64,000 nt of DNA from assembly GCF_013113715.1 (NCBI RefSeq), contig NZ_CP053344.1, positions 1,054,001 through 1,118,000 of the forward strand. Direction: 5' to 3'. Position numbers and translations under genes: made by a program. The notes under the pieces are model-generated. The model ran no database searches, was not told the DNA's origin, and saw only the letters and a list, made by a program, of their open reading frames with translations. This document shows, piece after piece, positions 40,589-48,675 of this stretch (positions within the stretch are counted from its first letter, which is position 1; every line of letters starts with the position of its first letter). Origin of the DNA: Herbiconiux sp. SALV-R1 (GTDB lineage Bacteria > Actinomycetota > Actinomycetes > Actinomycetales > Microbacteriaceae).

Positions 40589-41541
40589 CCGCCTCCGTGA
40601 CGAGCGCGGGTGGTGCCGTGCAGCGGAGGAGACGGAGCATTCTCGCCGAGCTCGACGATCGCGGACGGGTCGAGGTGACGGCCCTGGCGCGGGTGCTGGG
40701 TGTCGCGGAGGAGACCGTGCGGCGCGATCTCACCGCGCTCGAGGCGGAGGGGGCCCTTCGGCGGGCGCACGGTGGAGCCGTGCCCGTCGAGCTGGGGTTC
40801 GACGTCGACGGCGATCGGCCCGGTGATCCGGGTGCGCTTCGCAGCGCACCGCCTTCCGGCAGCGAGCGCGGCGCCGGGCGCGGAGAGCGCGGCGCTCGCC
40901 GCGGCGAGGAGTCGGCGGCCCACCACCGCGTCGACGACGTCGCCGCCGCGGTGATCGGCATGCTACCGGCTTCTGGCGCGGTGTACCTCGACGGCGGCGC
41001 GGTGGCGGAGGCGATCGCCTCGCGGCTCACCGCCGCGCACGAGGTGGCGATCGTGACGGCGTCGGTGCCGGTGGCGCTCGCCGCCGCCGAGTCGGTCGAG
41101 CCCGCCGAGGTGCACCTGCTCGGCGGTCGCGTTCGGCCCGACGGCTCCACCGAGGGCCCGTGGGCCCGCGCGGGTGCTGAGCGCCTCCGGCTGGCCGTGG
41201 CGGTGTTCGACGGTGGATCGCGCCTGTCCGAGCATCCGGTGCTCGCCCCCGACCCCGACGCCGCAGCCCTCGCCGCGACGCTCGCCGAGTCGGCACACAG
41301 AGTGGTGCTCACCGCGGCCGGAATGGAGCCGGCTCCGTCACCCGCTGCCGCGAACGGCACGGCGGCGCCGAGCGGGAGGGGCGTGCAGGCCGCAGGGTGG
41401 GCCCTCTCGGTGCCGTGGGGGGCGGTCGATGCGGTGGTCGCGCATCCGCTCGCTCTCGAGGGAGAGCGGGGGGCGCGTCTCATTCGAGACCTGGGCGAAC
41501 GGGGTGTCAGCCTGGTGCTGGCGGAGGAGGTGGCGGCATGA
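40585..41541 (+). CDS. DeoR/GlpR-family transcriptional regulator (atypical linker)
   Basis: A 318-residue protein. The HTH is RRRSILAELDDRGRVEVTAL, then ARVLGVAEETVRRDLTALEA with wing LRRAHGGAV. An unusual Gly/Arg/Ser/Glu-rich linker covers about residues 75-112. The DeoRC-like sensing domain has GAVYLDGGAVAEAIASRLTA and VHLLGGRVRPDGSTEGPWAR. The normal DSGTT-like phosphate loop is changed to LDGGAV, and a second low-complexity insertion lies near residue 255, so ligand response may differ. It is coupled on both sides: ATGA from the FGGY kinase and ATGA to the PfkB kinase. Confidence 0.85.
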   Translation: MTASVTSAGGAVQRRRRSILAELDDRGRVEVTALARVLGVAEETVRRDLTALEAEGALRRAHGGAVPVELGFDVDGDRPGDPGALRSAPPSGSERGAGRGERGARRGEESAAHHRVDDVAAAVIGMLPASGAVYLDGGAVAEAIASRLTAAHEVAIVTASVPVALAAAESVEPAEVHLLGGRVRPDGSTEGPWARAGAERLRLAVAVFDGGSRLSEHPVLAPDPDAAALAATLAESAHRVVLTAAGMEPAPSPAAANGTAAPSGRGVQAAGWALSVPWGAVDAVVAHPLALEGERGARLIRDLGERGVSLVLAEEVAA

Positions 41542-42719
41542 GTGGGCGCGCATCCGCTCGGCGGGGCATCGTCACGCTGACGCCGGCACCCGCGATCGAC
41601 CTCACGTACCGGCTCGGCGCGCTCGAGCTCGGGGAGGTGAACCGGGCGGTCGAGGTGCACGCCGAGCTGAGCGGCAAGGGCGTCAACGTGGCGCGAGCTG
41701 TCGCGCTGTCGGCGATCCCGGTGGCGGCGGTGCTCGCACTGGGGTCGCAGGGCGAGGCCCTGGCCCGCGAGGGCGGGTTCGCCGAACTGCTCGCCGGCGT
41801 GCCCGACGGTGGCCGCACGCGCATCAACACGACGCTGCTCGACGCGAGCGGCACCACGACGAAGGTCAACGAGTCGCCTGTGCCTGTGACCCCGGCGCTG
41901 TGGCGGGCGATCGCCGAGCGCACCGAGCGCGAGCTTGAGCGGCTCGACGCGGAGTGGCTCGTGGTGTCGGGCTCGATCCCGGTGCTCGCGGGCGGCGGCG
42001 GGCCCGTGCCGTTCCTCGACGCGGTGCGCCGGGCGGCCGAGCGCGGGGTGCGCGTCGCCGTCGACACGGCCGGGGCGTCGCTGCGTAGCGTGGTCGGCGA
42101 CCTCGCTCCGGTGGCTCTTCTCAAGCCGAACACCCACGAGCTGGCCGAACTCACCGGACTCGAGTTGCGCACCCTCGGCGACGTGACGGATGCGGCCCTG
42201 CGCCTCCACGACGCGGGGTGCGACATCGTCTACGTGAGCATGGGCGCCGACGGTGCGCTCGCGGTCTCCGACGAGGGGGTCATGCGCGCTTTCGCTCCTG
42301 CCACCGTGGTGAACACGGCGGGGGCGGGCGATGCGTCGCTCGCCGGGTTCCTCGTGGGGGCCATGGGAGGTGCGGGTGCTGCGCCTGCCGTGGGGGCCGG
42401 GGCCGGCGAGGCTTCGCTGGGTGCGGGTGCGGGTGCGGGTGCTCCCGCGGGCGCCGGGCTCGGTGCTGCGCCGTCGGGTGCGGGTACTGCGCCTCCGGCG
42501 GGTGCCGGGCTCGGCGCTGCGCTGCGGGGAGCGGCCGCGGGCCGCCGGTCGGGCGCCGCACCGGATGTGGCGGCGGGCCTCGCGCTCGCGGCATCGTGGG
42601 GGGCGCACGCGGTGATGCAGCCCACCACCCTGCTCAGCTCGGTCGAGACGGCGCCCGCCGCGGTGCTCGAGCTCGACCCCGACCCATCGACCCCGCTGCG
42701 CGAGCCCGCCACCCCATAG
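41538..42719 (+). CDS. PfkB-family kinase, 1-phosphofructokinase/tagatose-6-P-kinase-like, with Gly/Ala insertion
   Basis: A 393-residue kinase. The N-terminus IVTLTPAPAIDLTYRLGALE, substrate motif GKGVNVARAVALS and ATP/catalytic NTAGAGDASLAGFLVG match the FruK/LacC branch, which adds a second phosphate to fructose 1-P or tagatose 6-P. Between the GAGD helix and the final helix (VAAGLALAASWGAHAVMQPTT) about 65 residues of Gly/Ala/Pro repeats are inserted. This region is normally a short loop, so the protein is about 80 residues longer than usual. Its product is a logical substrate for the class II aldolase nearby. It closes the FGGY-DeoR-PfkB operon. Confidence 0.85.
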   Translation: MSGRASARRGIVTLTPAPAIDLTYRLGALELGEVNRAVEVHAELSGKGVNVARAVALSAIPVAAVLALGSQGEALAREGGFAELLAGVPDGGRTRINTTLLDASGTTTKVNESPVPVTPALWRAIAERTERELERLDAEWLVVSGSIPVLAGGGGPVPFLDAVRRAAERGVRVAVDTAGASLRSVVGDLAPVALLKPNTHELAELTGLELRTLGDVTDAALRLHDAGCDIVYVSMGADGALAVSDEGVMRAFAPATVVNTAGAGDASLAGFLVGAMGGAGAAPAVGAGAGEASLGAGAGAGAPAGAGLGAAPSGAGTAPPAGAGLGAALRGAAAGRRSGAAPDVAAGLALAASWGAHAVMQPTTLLSSVETAPAAVLELDPDPSTPLREPATP

Positions 42720-42772
42720 CCTCGATGCCCGCCACGCGTAGCCGCGGTCCACGGCACCCGGCACCGGGCGCC

Positions 42773-43534
42773 CTACAGGATTCGGGGCACGAGTTCGCGG
42801 TAGGGGGAGAGTCGCTCGTCGCCCGGGTCGAGCTCGGTGACGAGCACGTCGATGCGGTCGAGGGTGAGCGCGCGCACGCGCGCCCGCGACTGCAGCTTCG
42901 ACGCGTCGACCGCCAGCACGACCGTCGCCGAGGCCCGGGCCATCGCATCCTTCACCGCCGCCTGCGCCAGCGTGCTCTCGCTGGTGCCGCTCTCGCCGTG
43001 CACACCGAGCGCCGAGATCACCGAGACGTCGAAGTGGAACGCCCCGAACGCCGAGAGGGTGAGCGCGCCGACGAGACTGAGGTTCTGCTCCTCCCGTTCG
43101 CCGCCGGTGAGGTAGCCGCGCACTCCGCTCAGGCGCGAGAGCGACTCGAAGGCGCTGAGCCCGTTCGTCACGACAGTGAACCGGCTCTCCGGCGGCAGCG
43201 TGTCGGCAAGTACGTAGGCCGTCGTCGACGAGTCGAGCCCCACCGCACCGCCGTCGGGCAGTAGCTGCACGATCTTCTCGGCGATGCGCTCCTTCGCCCG
43301 CAGGTTGCGGCCCTGCCGCGTGCCGAAGGCGTCGGTCTCGACCGGAACGATGCCACCCCGCACCCGCCGCACCCTGCCGATGCTCTCCAGCACCTCGAAG
43401 TCGCGCCGGATGGTCATCGGATGCACCCCCCAGAGCTCGGCCGCCTCCGACAGATGCAGCCCGCCGCGTTCGCCGGCGAGCTCGAGCAGCGCCGCGCGGC
43501 GCGTCTCACCGTCAAGCGTTCCTTTGAGTGCCAT
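42773..43534 (-). CDS. DeoR/GlpR-family transcriptional regulator
   Basis: A 253-residue regulator of standard length. The HTH is RRAALLELAGERGGLHLSEA, then AELWGVHPMTIRRDFEVLES with wing RVRRVRGGIV. The sensing domain has VGLDSSTTAYVLADTLP, TVVTNGLSAFESLSRL and AVDASKLQSRARVRALTLDR. The ATG was preferred over an upstream in-frame ATG because of AAGGTGG at a good distance. It is divergent from the rhamnulokinase-like gene across 75 bp that hold TTTC-ACAC-GAAA; it is the likely repressor of the kinase-aldolase-SDR operon, released by a sugar phosphate. Confidence 0.92.
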   Translation of the reverse strand: MALKGTLDGETRRAALLELAGERGGLHLSEAAELWGVHPMTIRRDFEVLESIGRVRRVRGGIVPVETDAFGTRQGRNLRAKERIAEKIVQLLPDGGAVGLDSSTTAYVLADTLPPESRFTVVTNGLSAFESLSRLSGVRGYLTGGEREEQNLSLVGALTLSAFGAFHFDVSVISALGVHGESGTSESTLAQAAVKDAMARASATVVLAVDASKLQSRARVRALTLDRIDVLVTELDPGDERLSPYRELVPRIL

Positions 43535-43609
43535 GGCACCACCTTGCCGGAGGTTGTTCGTCAATGCTACATTTCACACGAAATAACATCCCGATCACGA
43601 GGACGTGAC

Positions 43610-45157
43610 ATGTCAGCTCCGCCCCCCGCCGAGGCCTTCGCCGCGGTCGATCTCGGCGCCTCCAGCGGTCGCGTGATGCTCGGCTACGTCGAGGCCGGCG
43701 AGGTGTGCATGGTGGAGCTGCACCGCTTCCCCAACGGTCCGCTCGCCGATTCGCTCGCCGAGGGCGAGATGCTCCGCTGGGCCGCCGACCGCCTCTTCGA
43801 GGAGACCCTCGAGGGTCTCGCCGCCGCCGTCACCGCCGCCCGAGCCCTGGGGCGCGAACTCGCCGGCATCGGGGTCGACAGCTGGGGCGTCGACTACGGG
43901 CTCCTCGATGCCACCGGCGGCTACACGGGCATCGTCGATCACTACCGCGGCGCCCCCGTCGAGGCCGTCGCCGAGGGCGACTCCGTCGTGCCGCCGCGGC
44001 GTTCCTACGCCATCACGGGCGTGCCGCCGCAGACCATCAACACCTCGTACCGCCTCCGCGCGGCCGCCCGCTCGCACGACGCGGGGCGCGCATCCGGAAC
44101 CGTGCTGCTCGTACCCGACCTCTGGGTGTGGCTACTCTCCGGCGCGCTCGGGGCCGAGCGCACCATCGCCTCCACCACGCAGCTGCTGGATGCGCGCACC
44201 GGCTCCTGGTCGCCCGAACTCGTCGACGCGTGGGGACTCGGCTCGTTCACCCTGCCCGAACCCGTCCCCGCGGGGTCGCTCGCGGGGCACACCCTGCCGC
44301 GGGTCACCGCACGCATCGGCGCCGCGCATCCGGTGCCCGTCTACCGCGTCGCCGGGCACGACACCGCCTCGGCGCTCGCCTTCGCCACACCCGGAGAGCC
44401 GTCGCTGCTCGTCTCGAGCGGCAGCTGGTCGGTGGCGGGCGTGAGCCTCGCCGCGCCCGTGCTCGACGAGGCGGCCCTCGCCGCCGGGCTCACGAACGAG
44501 CGCGGGGTCGGCGAGCAGACGCTGCTGCTGCGCAATCTCTCGGGCATGTGGCTGCTGGTCGAGTGCGTTCGGCAGTGGTCGGAGGAGGACGGGCGGATGC
44601 TCGACCCCGTCGCCCTGGTGCGCTCGGCGTCTGAGCGCGACGACGTCGCGGCCCCGGTGTTCGACGTGGGTGACCCGCGGTTGCTCGCACCGGGCGCGAT
44701 GCCCGATCGCATCGCGCAGCTCTGCGTGGAGACGGGCGGTGCGGCTCCCGAGGGGCGCATCGGCACCGTTCGGAGCATCGTCGAGAGTCTCGCCGTCGCG
44801 TATGCCGACGCGGTGCGGTCGTTCGGGCGGGTGCTCGGCTCGCCGCTCAAGTCGGTGCGCATCGTGGGCGGGGGGTCGCGGAACGAGTTGCTCTGCCGGC
44901 GCACCGCCGAGCTCACCGGGCTGCCCGTGACGGCGGGGCCTGCGGAGGCCTCGGCGTTCGGCAATCTCGCCGTGCAGCTCGTGGCGGCCGGGCGGTTCGG
45001 CAGCCTCGCCGAGGTGTACGCGGCGGGCGGCGAGGCCGGGGGAGTCATCGCGCGGTACGAGCCGGGTGGCGAGTTCGCGTCTGCCACCTCTGACGCCCGC
45101 CTCACCGCCGGCGATTCTGCCCCGACCGCGCCCCCCGAAAGGACGACAGTCTCGTGA
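43610..45157 (+). CDS. FGGY-family kinase, rhamnulokinase-like
   Basis: A 515-residue kinase with RhaB-type features: FAAVDLGASSGRVMLGYVE at the ATP loop, GIGVDSWGVDYGLLD, HYRGAP, PPQTINTSYRL, VAGHDTASALAFATPG, SSGSWSVAGVSL and the late VRIVGGGSRNELLCRRTAEL. RhaB enzymes phosphorylate the C1 hydroxyl of L-rhamnulose and also accept other L-ketoses such as L-xylulose or L-ribulose. GAGGACGTGAC precedes the ATG. It is coupled to the class II aldolase gene by the GTGA overlap, the arrangement expected for ketose 1-phosphate formation and cleavage. Confidence 0.85.
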   Translation: MSAPPPAEAFAAVDLGASSGRVMLGYVEAGEVCMVELHRFPNGPLADSLAEGEMLRWAADRLFEETLEGLAAAVTAARALGRELAGIGVDSWGVDYGLLDATGGYTGIVDHYRGAPVEAVAEGDSVVPPRRSYAITGVPPQTINTSYRLRAAARSHDAGRASGTVLLVPDLWVWLLSGALGAERTIASTTQLLDARTGSWSPELVDAWGLGSFTLPEPVPAGSLAGHTLPRVTARIGAAHPVPVYRVAGHDTASALAFATPGEPSLLVSSGSWSVAGVSLAAPVLDEAALAAGLTNERGVGEQTLLLRNLSGMWLLVECVRQWSEEDGRMLDPVALVRSASERDDVAAPVFDVGDPRLLAPGAMPDRIAQLCVETGGAAPEGRIGTVRSIVESLAVAYADAVRSFGRVLGSPLKSVRIVGGGSRNELLCRRTAELTGLPVTAGPAEASAFGNLAVQLVAAGRFGSLAEVYAAGGEAGGVIARYEPGGEFASATSDARLTAGDSAPTAPPERTTVS

Positions 45158-46029
45158 CCTCTCCGACCCCCACGCCCCGCGACGAGGCGCTCGCCGCGCT
45201 GGTCGAGCTCTCGTTGGAGCTCGGACGACCCGACCGCGCCTGGGCTGTGCTCGCCGAGGGCAACACCTCGGTGTCGCTCGGCGGCGACAGCGGCGCCATG
45301 CTGGTGAAGGCGTCGGGGGCGTCGATGGCGATCGCCGTCCCCGACGACTTCGTCGAGGTGCGCATCGCCGACGTGCTCGCCCTGGTCGACGCGCCTGCCG
45401 CGGCTGCGGGGGGTGATGCTGCCGCCGCCACCGCCACCGCCTCCGCCGACGACGAGGCGGTGCGCGCGCTGTTCGCCGCTGCAGCGACCGGCGGGCGCCG
45501 CCCCTCCGTCGAGGCCCTGCTGCACGCCGTCTGTCTCGACCTGCCGGGCGTCGAGGCGGTGGGGCACACGCATCCGATTCCCGTGAATGGCCTGCTGTGC
45601 TCGCCGCAGGCGTCATTGCTCGTGGCGGGGTCGCTCTTCCCCGACCAGATCGTGGTGCTCGGCACCGACCCGCTGCTCGTGCCCTACATCGACCCGGGCC
45701 TGAAGCTCGCGAGGGCGGTGAGACGGATGCTGCGCGAGCGTCTCGAGGCGACCGGATCCGTTCCCAAGGTGGTCTACCTCGCCAACCACGGCATGTTCGC
45801 GCTCGGTGCGAGCACCTCAGAGGTGCTGCAGATCACCGAGATGGCCGTGAAGGTGGCGAGCGTGCTGCTCCACACGCTGGCCGCGGGCGGACCCGTCTTC
45901 CTCGACGACGCCCAGGTCGCCCGCATCGACACCCGACCCGACGAGCTGCTGCGTCGGGCAGCCCTCGCCGCATCCGCATCCGCCCCCACCACCACCCCCG
46001 CCCTCTCGAACGGAGCCGCTGACCGATGA
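45154..46029 (+). CDS. Class II aldolase/adducin-family protein (ketose-1-phosphate aldolase-like)
   Basis: A 291-residue zinc aldolase-like protein. It shows WAVLAEGNTSVSLGGDSGAM, SVEALLHAVCLDLPGVEAVG, the metal ligands GHTHPIPVNGLL and the third His in LANHGMFALGAS. Enzymes of this fold (FucA, RhaD, AraD) split ketose 1-phosphates into DHAP and an aldehyde or epimerise pentulose 5-phosphates. An Ala-rich insertion of about 25 residues lies near residue 90. The GTG start overlaps the kinase stop. A role directly after the RhaB-like kinase is inferred; AraD-like epimerase activity is the alternative. Confidence 0.82.
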   Translation: MTSPTPTPRDEALAALVELSLELGRPDRAWAVLAEGNTSVSLGGDSGAMLVKASGASMAIAVPDDFVEVRIADVLALVDAPAAAAGGDAAAATATASADDEAVRALFAAAATGGRRPSVEALLHAVCLDLPGVEAVGHTHPIPVNGLLCSPQASLLVAGSLFPDQIVVLGTDPLLVPYIDPGLKLARAVRRMLRERLEATGSVPKVVYLANHGMFALGASTSEVLQITEMAVKVASVLLHTLAAGGPVFLDDAQVARIDTRPDELLRRAALAASASAPTTTPALSNGAADR

Positions 46030-46814
46030 GCACCCTCGACCACGACGACCCCGCCGCCCCGCGCGCGGCCCACGCAGGCGGCACCTCGGGGAGCCTCGCG
46101 GGCCGCGTCGCCCTCATCACCGGCGGCAGCTCGGGCATCGGCCGGGCTTACGCGCAGGCCCTCTCGGCCGAGGGCGCGAAACTCGTGCTGGTGGGGCGTT
46201 CGGAGGAGCGTTTGCGCCAGGTCGCCGACACACTGCCGGGGGAGACCCGCATCGTCGCCGGCGACGTCTCCGACTACGCGGTGTCGGTCGAGGCCGTGCG
46301 GGTCGCGGTGGAGGAGTTCGGGCGTCTCGACGACGTGCTCGCGAATGCCGGGCTCTACGTGGGCGGCGACTTCGCCGAGACCGACCCGGTCGCCATGGAG
46401 CAGCTCGTCTCGGTGAACGTGTTCGGGGCGATGGCGACCGTGCGCGCGGCGCTCCCGCACCTCATCGAGCAGGGATCCGGTGACGTGCTGGTGACGAGTT
46501 CGGTGTCGGGGCACCAGGACATCCACTGGGAACCCGTCTACTCCGCCACCAAGCACGCCACCCAGTCGTTCGTGCACACCCTGCGGCGTCAGCTCGTGGG
46601 AACGGGCGTGCGCGCGGGGGCGATCGGGCCCGGGGTCGTGCTCAACGAGCTGTGGGGCTTCGCGGAGGGCGCCGACGGGGTCGACCAGAAGGTCGGCGAT
46701 CGCACGGGAATCCGGTCGGAGGACGTCGCGGAGGCCGTGCTGTTCATGCTCACGAGGCCGCGGCACGTGACCATCCGCGACCTCGTCATCCTGCCCACCG
46801 ACCAGGAGATCTGA
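46026..46814 (+). CDS. SDR oxidoreductase, ribitol 2-dehydrogenase-like
   Basis: A 262-residue classical SDR. After a 25-residue unconserved N-terminus come the cofactor motif ITGGSSGIGRA, NAG (DVLANAGLYVGG), Ser in LVTSSVSGHQD and YSATK, then QSFVHTLRRQLVGTGVRAGA and the closing HVTIRDLVILPTDQEI. The final strand and the FVHTLRRQ segment resemble ribitol 2-dehydrogenases, which oxidise ribitol to D-ribulose with NAD+. The ATG overlaps the aldolase stop (ATGA). It would feed or drain the ketose pool of this operon. Confidence 0.75.
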   Translation: MSTLDHDDPAAPRAAHAGGTSGSLAGRVALITGGSSGIGRAYAQALSAEGAKLVLVGRSEERLRQVADTLPGETRIVAGDVSDYAVSVEAVRVAVEEFGRLDDVLANAGLYVGGDFAETDPVAMEQLVSVNVFGAMATVRAALPHLIEQGSGDVLVTSSVSGHQDIHWEPVYSATKHATQSFVHTLRRQLVGTGVRAGAIGPGVVLNELWGFAEGADGVDQKVGDRTGIRSEDVAEAVLFMLTRPRHVTIRDLVILPTDQEI

Positions 46815-46871
46815 TCGGGCCGGCGGCCCGCCTCAGACCCTGCACCAGAAGAACTCGACGAAGGAGACGTG

Positions 46872-47639
46872 ATGTTCGAAGATCTCAAGGGCCGCACCGC
46901 GGTCGTGACCGGAGGCGCCCGCGGCCTCGGCTACTCGCTGGCGACCGCGCTGGCGGGGCAGGGCGTGAACGTCGCCCTGGTCGACCTGCTGCCCGCCGTG
47001 GAGGAGTCGGCCGAGCGCCTCGCCTCCGAGTTCGGCGTGCAGGCGCGCGGCTACGTCGTCGACGTCACCGACAGTGCCGCACTCGACGCGGTGTTCGGCG
47101 AGGCCGAGGCCGCGCTCGGCACCGCGTCGCTGCTGGTGACCGCCGCCGGCATCACGATCTGGGACGACAGCGTCGACGTCGCGCCCGAGACTTGGCGCAA
47201 GGTGCTCGCGGTGAACCTCGACGGCACCTTCTTCGCCGCCCAGTCGTTCGCCCGCCGGGCGCTCGCCGCCGGGGTGTCGTCGTCGGCGGTGTTCATCTCG
47301 TCGATGTCGGCGTTCATCGTGAATCAGCCGCAGTTCCAGGCCTCCTACAACTCCTCGAAGGCGGCGGTCAGCCACCTCGCGGCGTCGCTGGCCGTCGAAT
47401 GGGCGCCCTCGCGCATCCGGGTGAATGCCATCGCCCCGGGGTACTTCCTCTCCGACATGACCCGCGAGTTCACCGAGGCGAACCCCGACCTCGCCGCCCG
47501 GTGGATCAGCACCATCCCCGCCGGCCGCATGGGCGAACCCGAAGATCTGCACGGGCTCGTGGTCTACCTGGCCTCGGATGCGTCGTCGTACCTCACCGGG
47601 CAGAGTCTCGTCATCGACGGGGGCTACACCGCGGTCTGA
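46872..47639 (+). CDS. SDR oxidoreductase, polyol-dehydrogenase-like
   Basis: A 255-residue SDR. Features are TAVVTGGARGLGYSLATALA, the acidic residue after strand 2 (NVALVDLLP, suggesting NAD+), VTAAGI, Ser in VFISSMSAFI, YNSSK and VNAIAPGYFLSDMTREF, with the C-terminal SYLTGQSLVIDGGYTAV. It is close to sorbitol, arabinitol and gluconate dehydrogenases of the SDR family. The ATG is chosen over an adjacent GTG; GAAGGAG lies 5 nt before. It is the last gene of the DeoR-controlled kinase/aldolase/SDR operon, 57 nt after the previous gene. Confidence 0.82.
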   Translation: MFEDLKGRTAVVTGGARGLGYSLATALAGQGVNVALVDLLPAVEESAERLASEFGVQARGYVVDVTDSAALDAVFGEAEAALGTASLLVTAAGITIWDDSVDVAPETWRKVLAVNLDGTFFAAQSFARRALAAGVSSSAVFISSMSAFIVNQPQFQASYNSSKAAVSHLAASLAVEWAPSRIRVNAIAPGYFLSDMTREFTEANPDLAARWISTIPAGRMGEPEDLHGLVVYLASDASSYLTGQSLVIDGGYTAV

Positions 47640-47646
47640 GCGGGCG

Positions 47647-48675
47647 TCAGGCGCCCGCGCGCACCAGGGGGATGACCTGCTCCCCGAAGCGCTGCAGCTC
47701 CCCGAGCGCGGGGGAGAACTGCAGCAGCAGCGTGTCGACCCCCACCTCCTCGAACTCCAGGATGCGCGCCGCCACCTGCTCCGGCGTTCCCACGAAGCCG
47801 GGGCGCAGGCCGCGGTTCGAGACCGAGTAGTCCTTGAGGTCGACGCGGGTGTCGAGCTGCGACTTGCTCACGAAGTCCTGGTATGACTCGTAGGCGGCGC
47901 CGTGGCGCACATCCGTGATGCGGTCGAGTTCCGCCTGGGCCTCCGCCTCGGTGTTGCGCACGATCGCGAAGCCCGCCATGCCGAAGTGCTCGAACGGCTC
48001 CCGACCGGCCTCCGCGCGGCGGCGCCGCATGTCGGCGATCTTGGTGCCGAGCTCGTCGACGGTGCCGCCGTGGGTGAGGTAGGCGTCGGCGAAGCCGGCG
48101 ATGGCCGTGCGCCCCGCCTCGCTCTCGCCGCCCGCGTAGACCAGGGGCGTGACGTCGGGCTTGGGCTCGAGGAAGGTGCCGTCGAGATCGAAGTGGGCGC
48201 CGTGGTGGGTGTACGGGGTCTCGCTCCAGAGCCCCCGCAGCACCTCGACGTACTCGGCGGTGAACGCGTAGCGGTCGTCGTGCTCGCGGAACTCGACGCC
48301 GTACTGCCGCGCCTCCTCAGCCCACCACGCCGACACGACGTTGAGGGTGAGCCTGCCGCCCGCGATGGCCTGGATGGTCGCCGCCTGCTTGGCGGTGAGG
48401 GCCGGCGGGTGATAGCTCGGCCGCAGCGCCACCATGAGTTCGAGGGTCGAGGTGACGGCGGCGAGAGCGGTGGTCGTCGCCCAGGCGTCGAAGGTGGGCC
48501 CCGAGAACCCGCGGATGTCGTTGAGGTTGAGCTCGGGCACCAGCGTGAGGTCGAACCCGCCGGCCTCGGCGGCGCGGGCGATCTCGGCCAGGTGCGGGAA
48601 GGTGAGCGGGGTTCCCTCGTCGTCGACGTTGCGCAGCCAGCCGCCGAACACCGGGGTCCAGTAGCCGAACCTCAT
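47647..48675 (-). CDS. LLM-class flavin-dependent monooxygenase (SsuD/SfnG-like)
   Basis: A 342-residue bacterial-luciferase-like protein: MRFGYWTPVFGGWLRN at strand 1, ARAAEAGGFDLTLVPELNL, the loop LMVALRPSYHPPALTAKQAA, NVVSAWWAEEARQYGVEFRE and LVYAGGESEAGRTAIAGFAD. Family members use FMNH2 and O2 to desulfonate alkanesulfonates or oxidise dimethyl sulfone. No flavin reductase gene or sulfonate transporter is adjacent. It is coupled by ATGA to an ATP-grasp ligase gene, an unusual partner for sulfur scavenging, which suggests a biosynthetic or amino-acid-linked substrate. Convergent with the polyol operon. Confidence 0.85.
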   Translation of the reverse strand: MRFGYWTPVFGGWLRNVDDEGTPLTFPHLAEIARAAEAGGFDLTLVPELNLNDIRGFSGPTFDAWATTTALAAVTSTLELMVALRPSYHPPALTAKQAATIQAIAGGRLTLNVVSAWWAEEARQYGVEFREHDDRYAFTAEYVEVLRGLWSETPYTHHGAHFDLDGTFLEPKPDVTPLVYAGGESEAGRTAIAGFADAYLTHGGTVDELGTKIADMRRRRAEAGREPFEHFGMAGFAIVRNTEAEAQAELDRITDVRHGAAYESYQDFVSKSQLDTRVDLKDYSVSNRGLRPGFVGTPEQVAARILEFEEVGVDTLLLQFSPALGELQRFGEQVIPLVRAGA

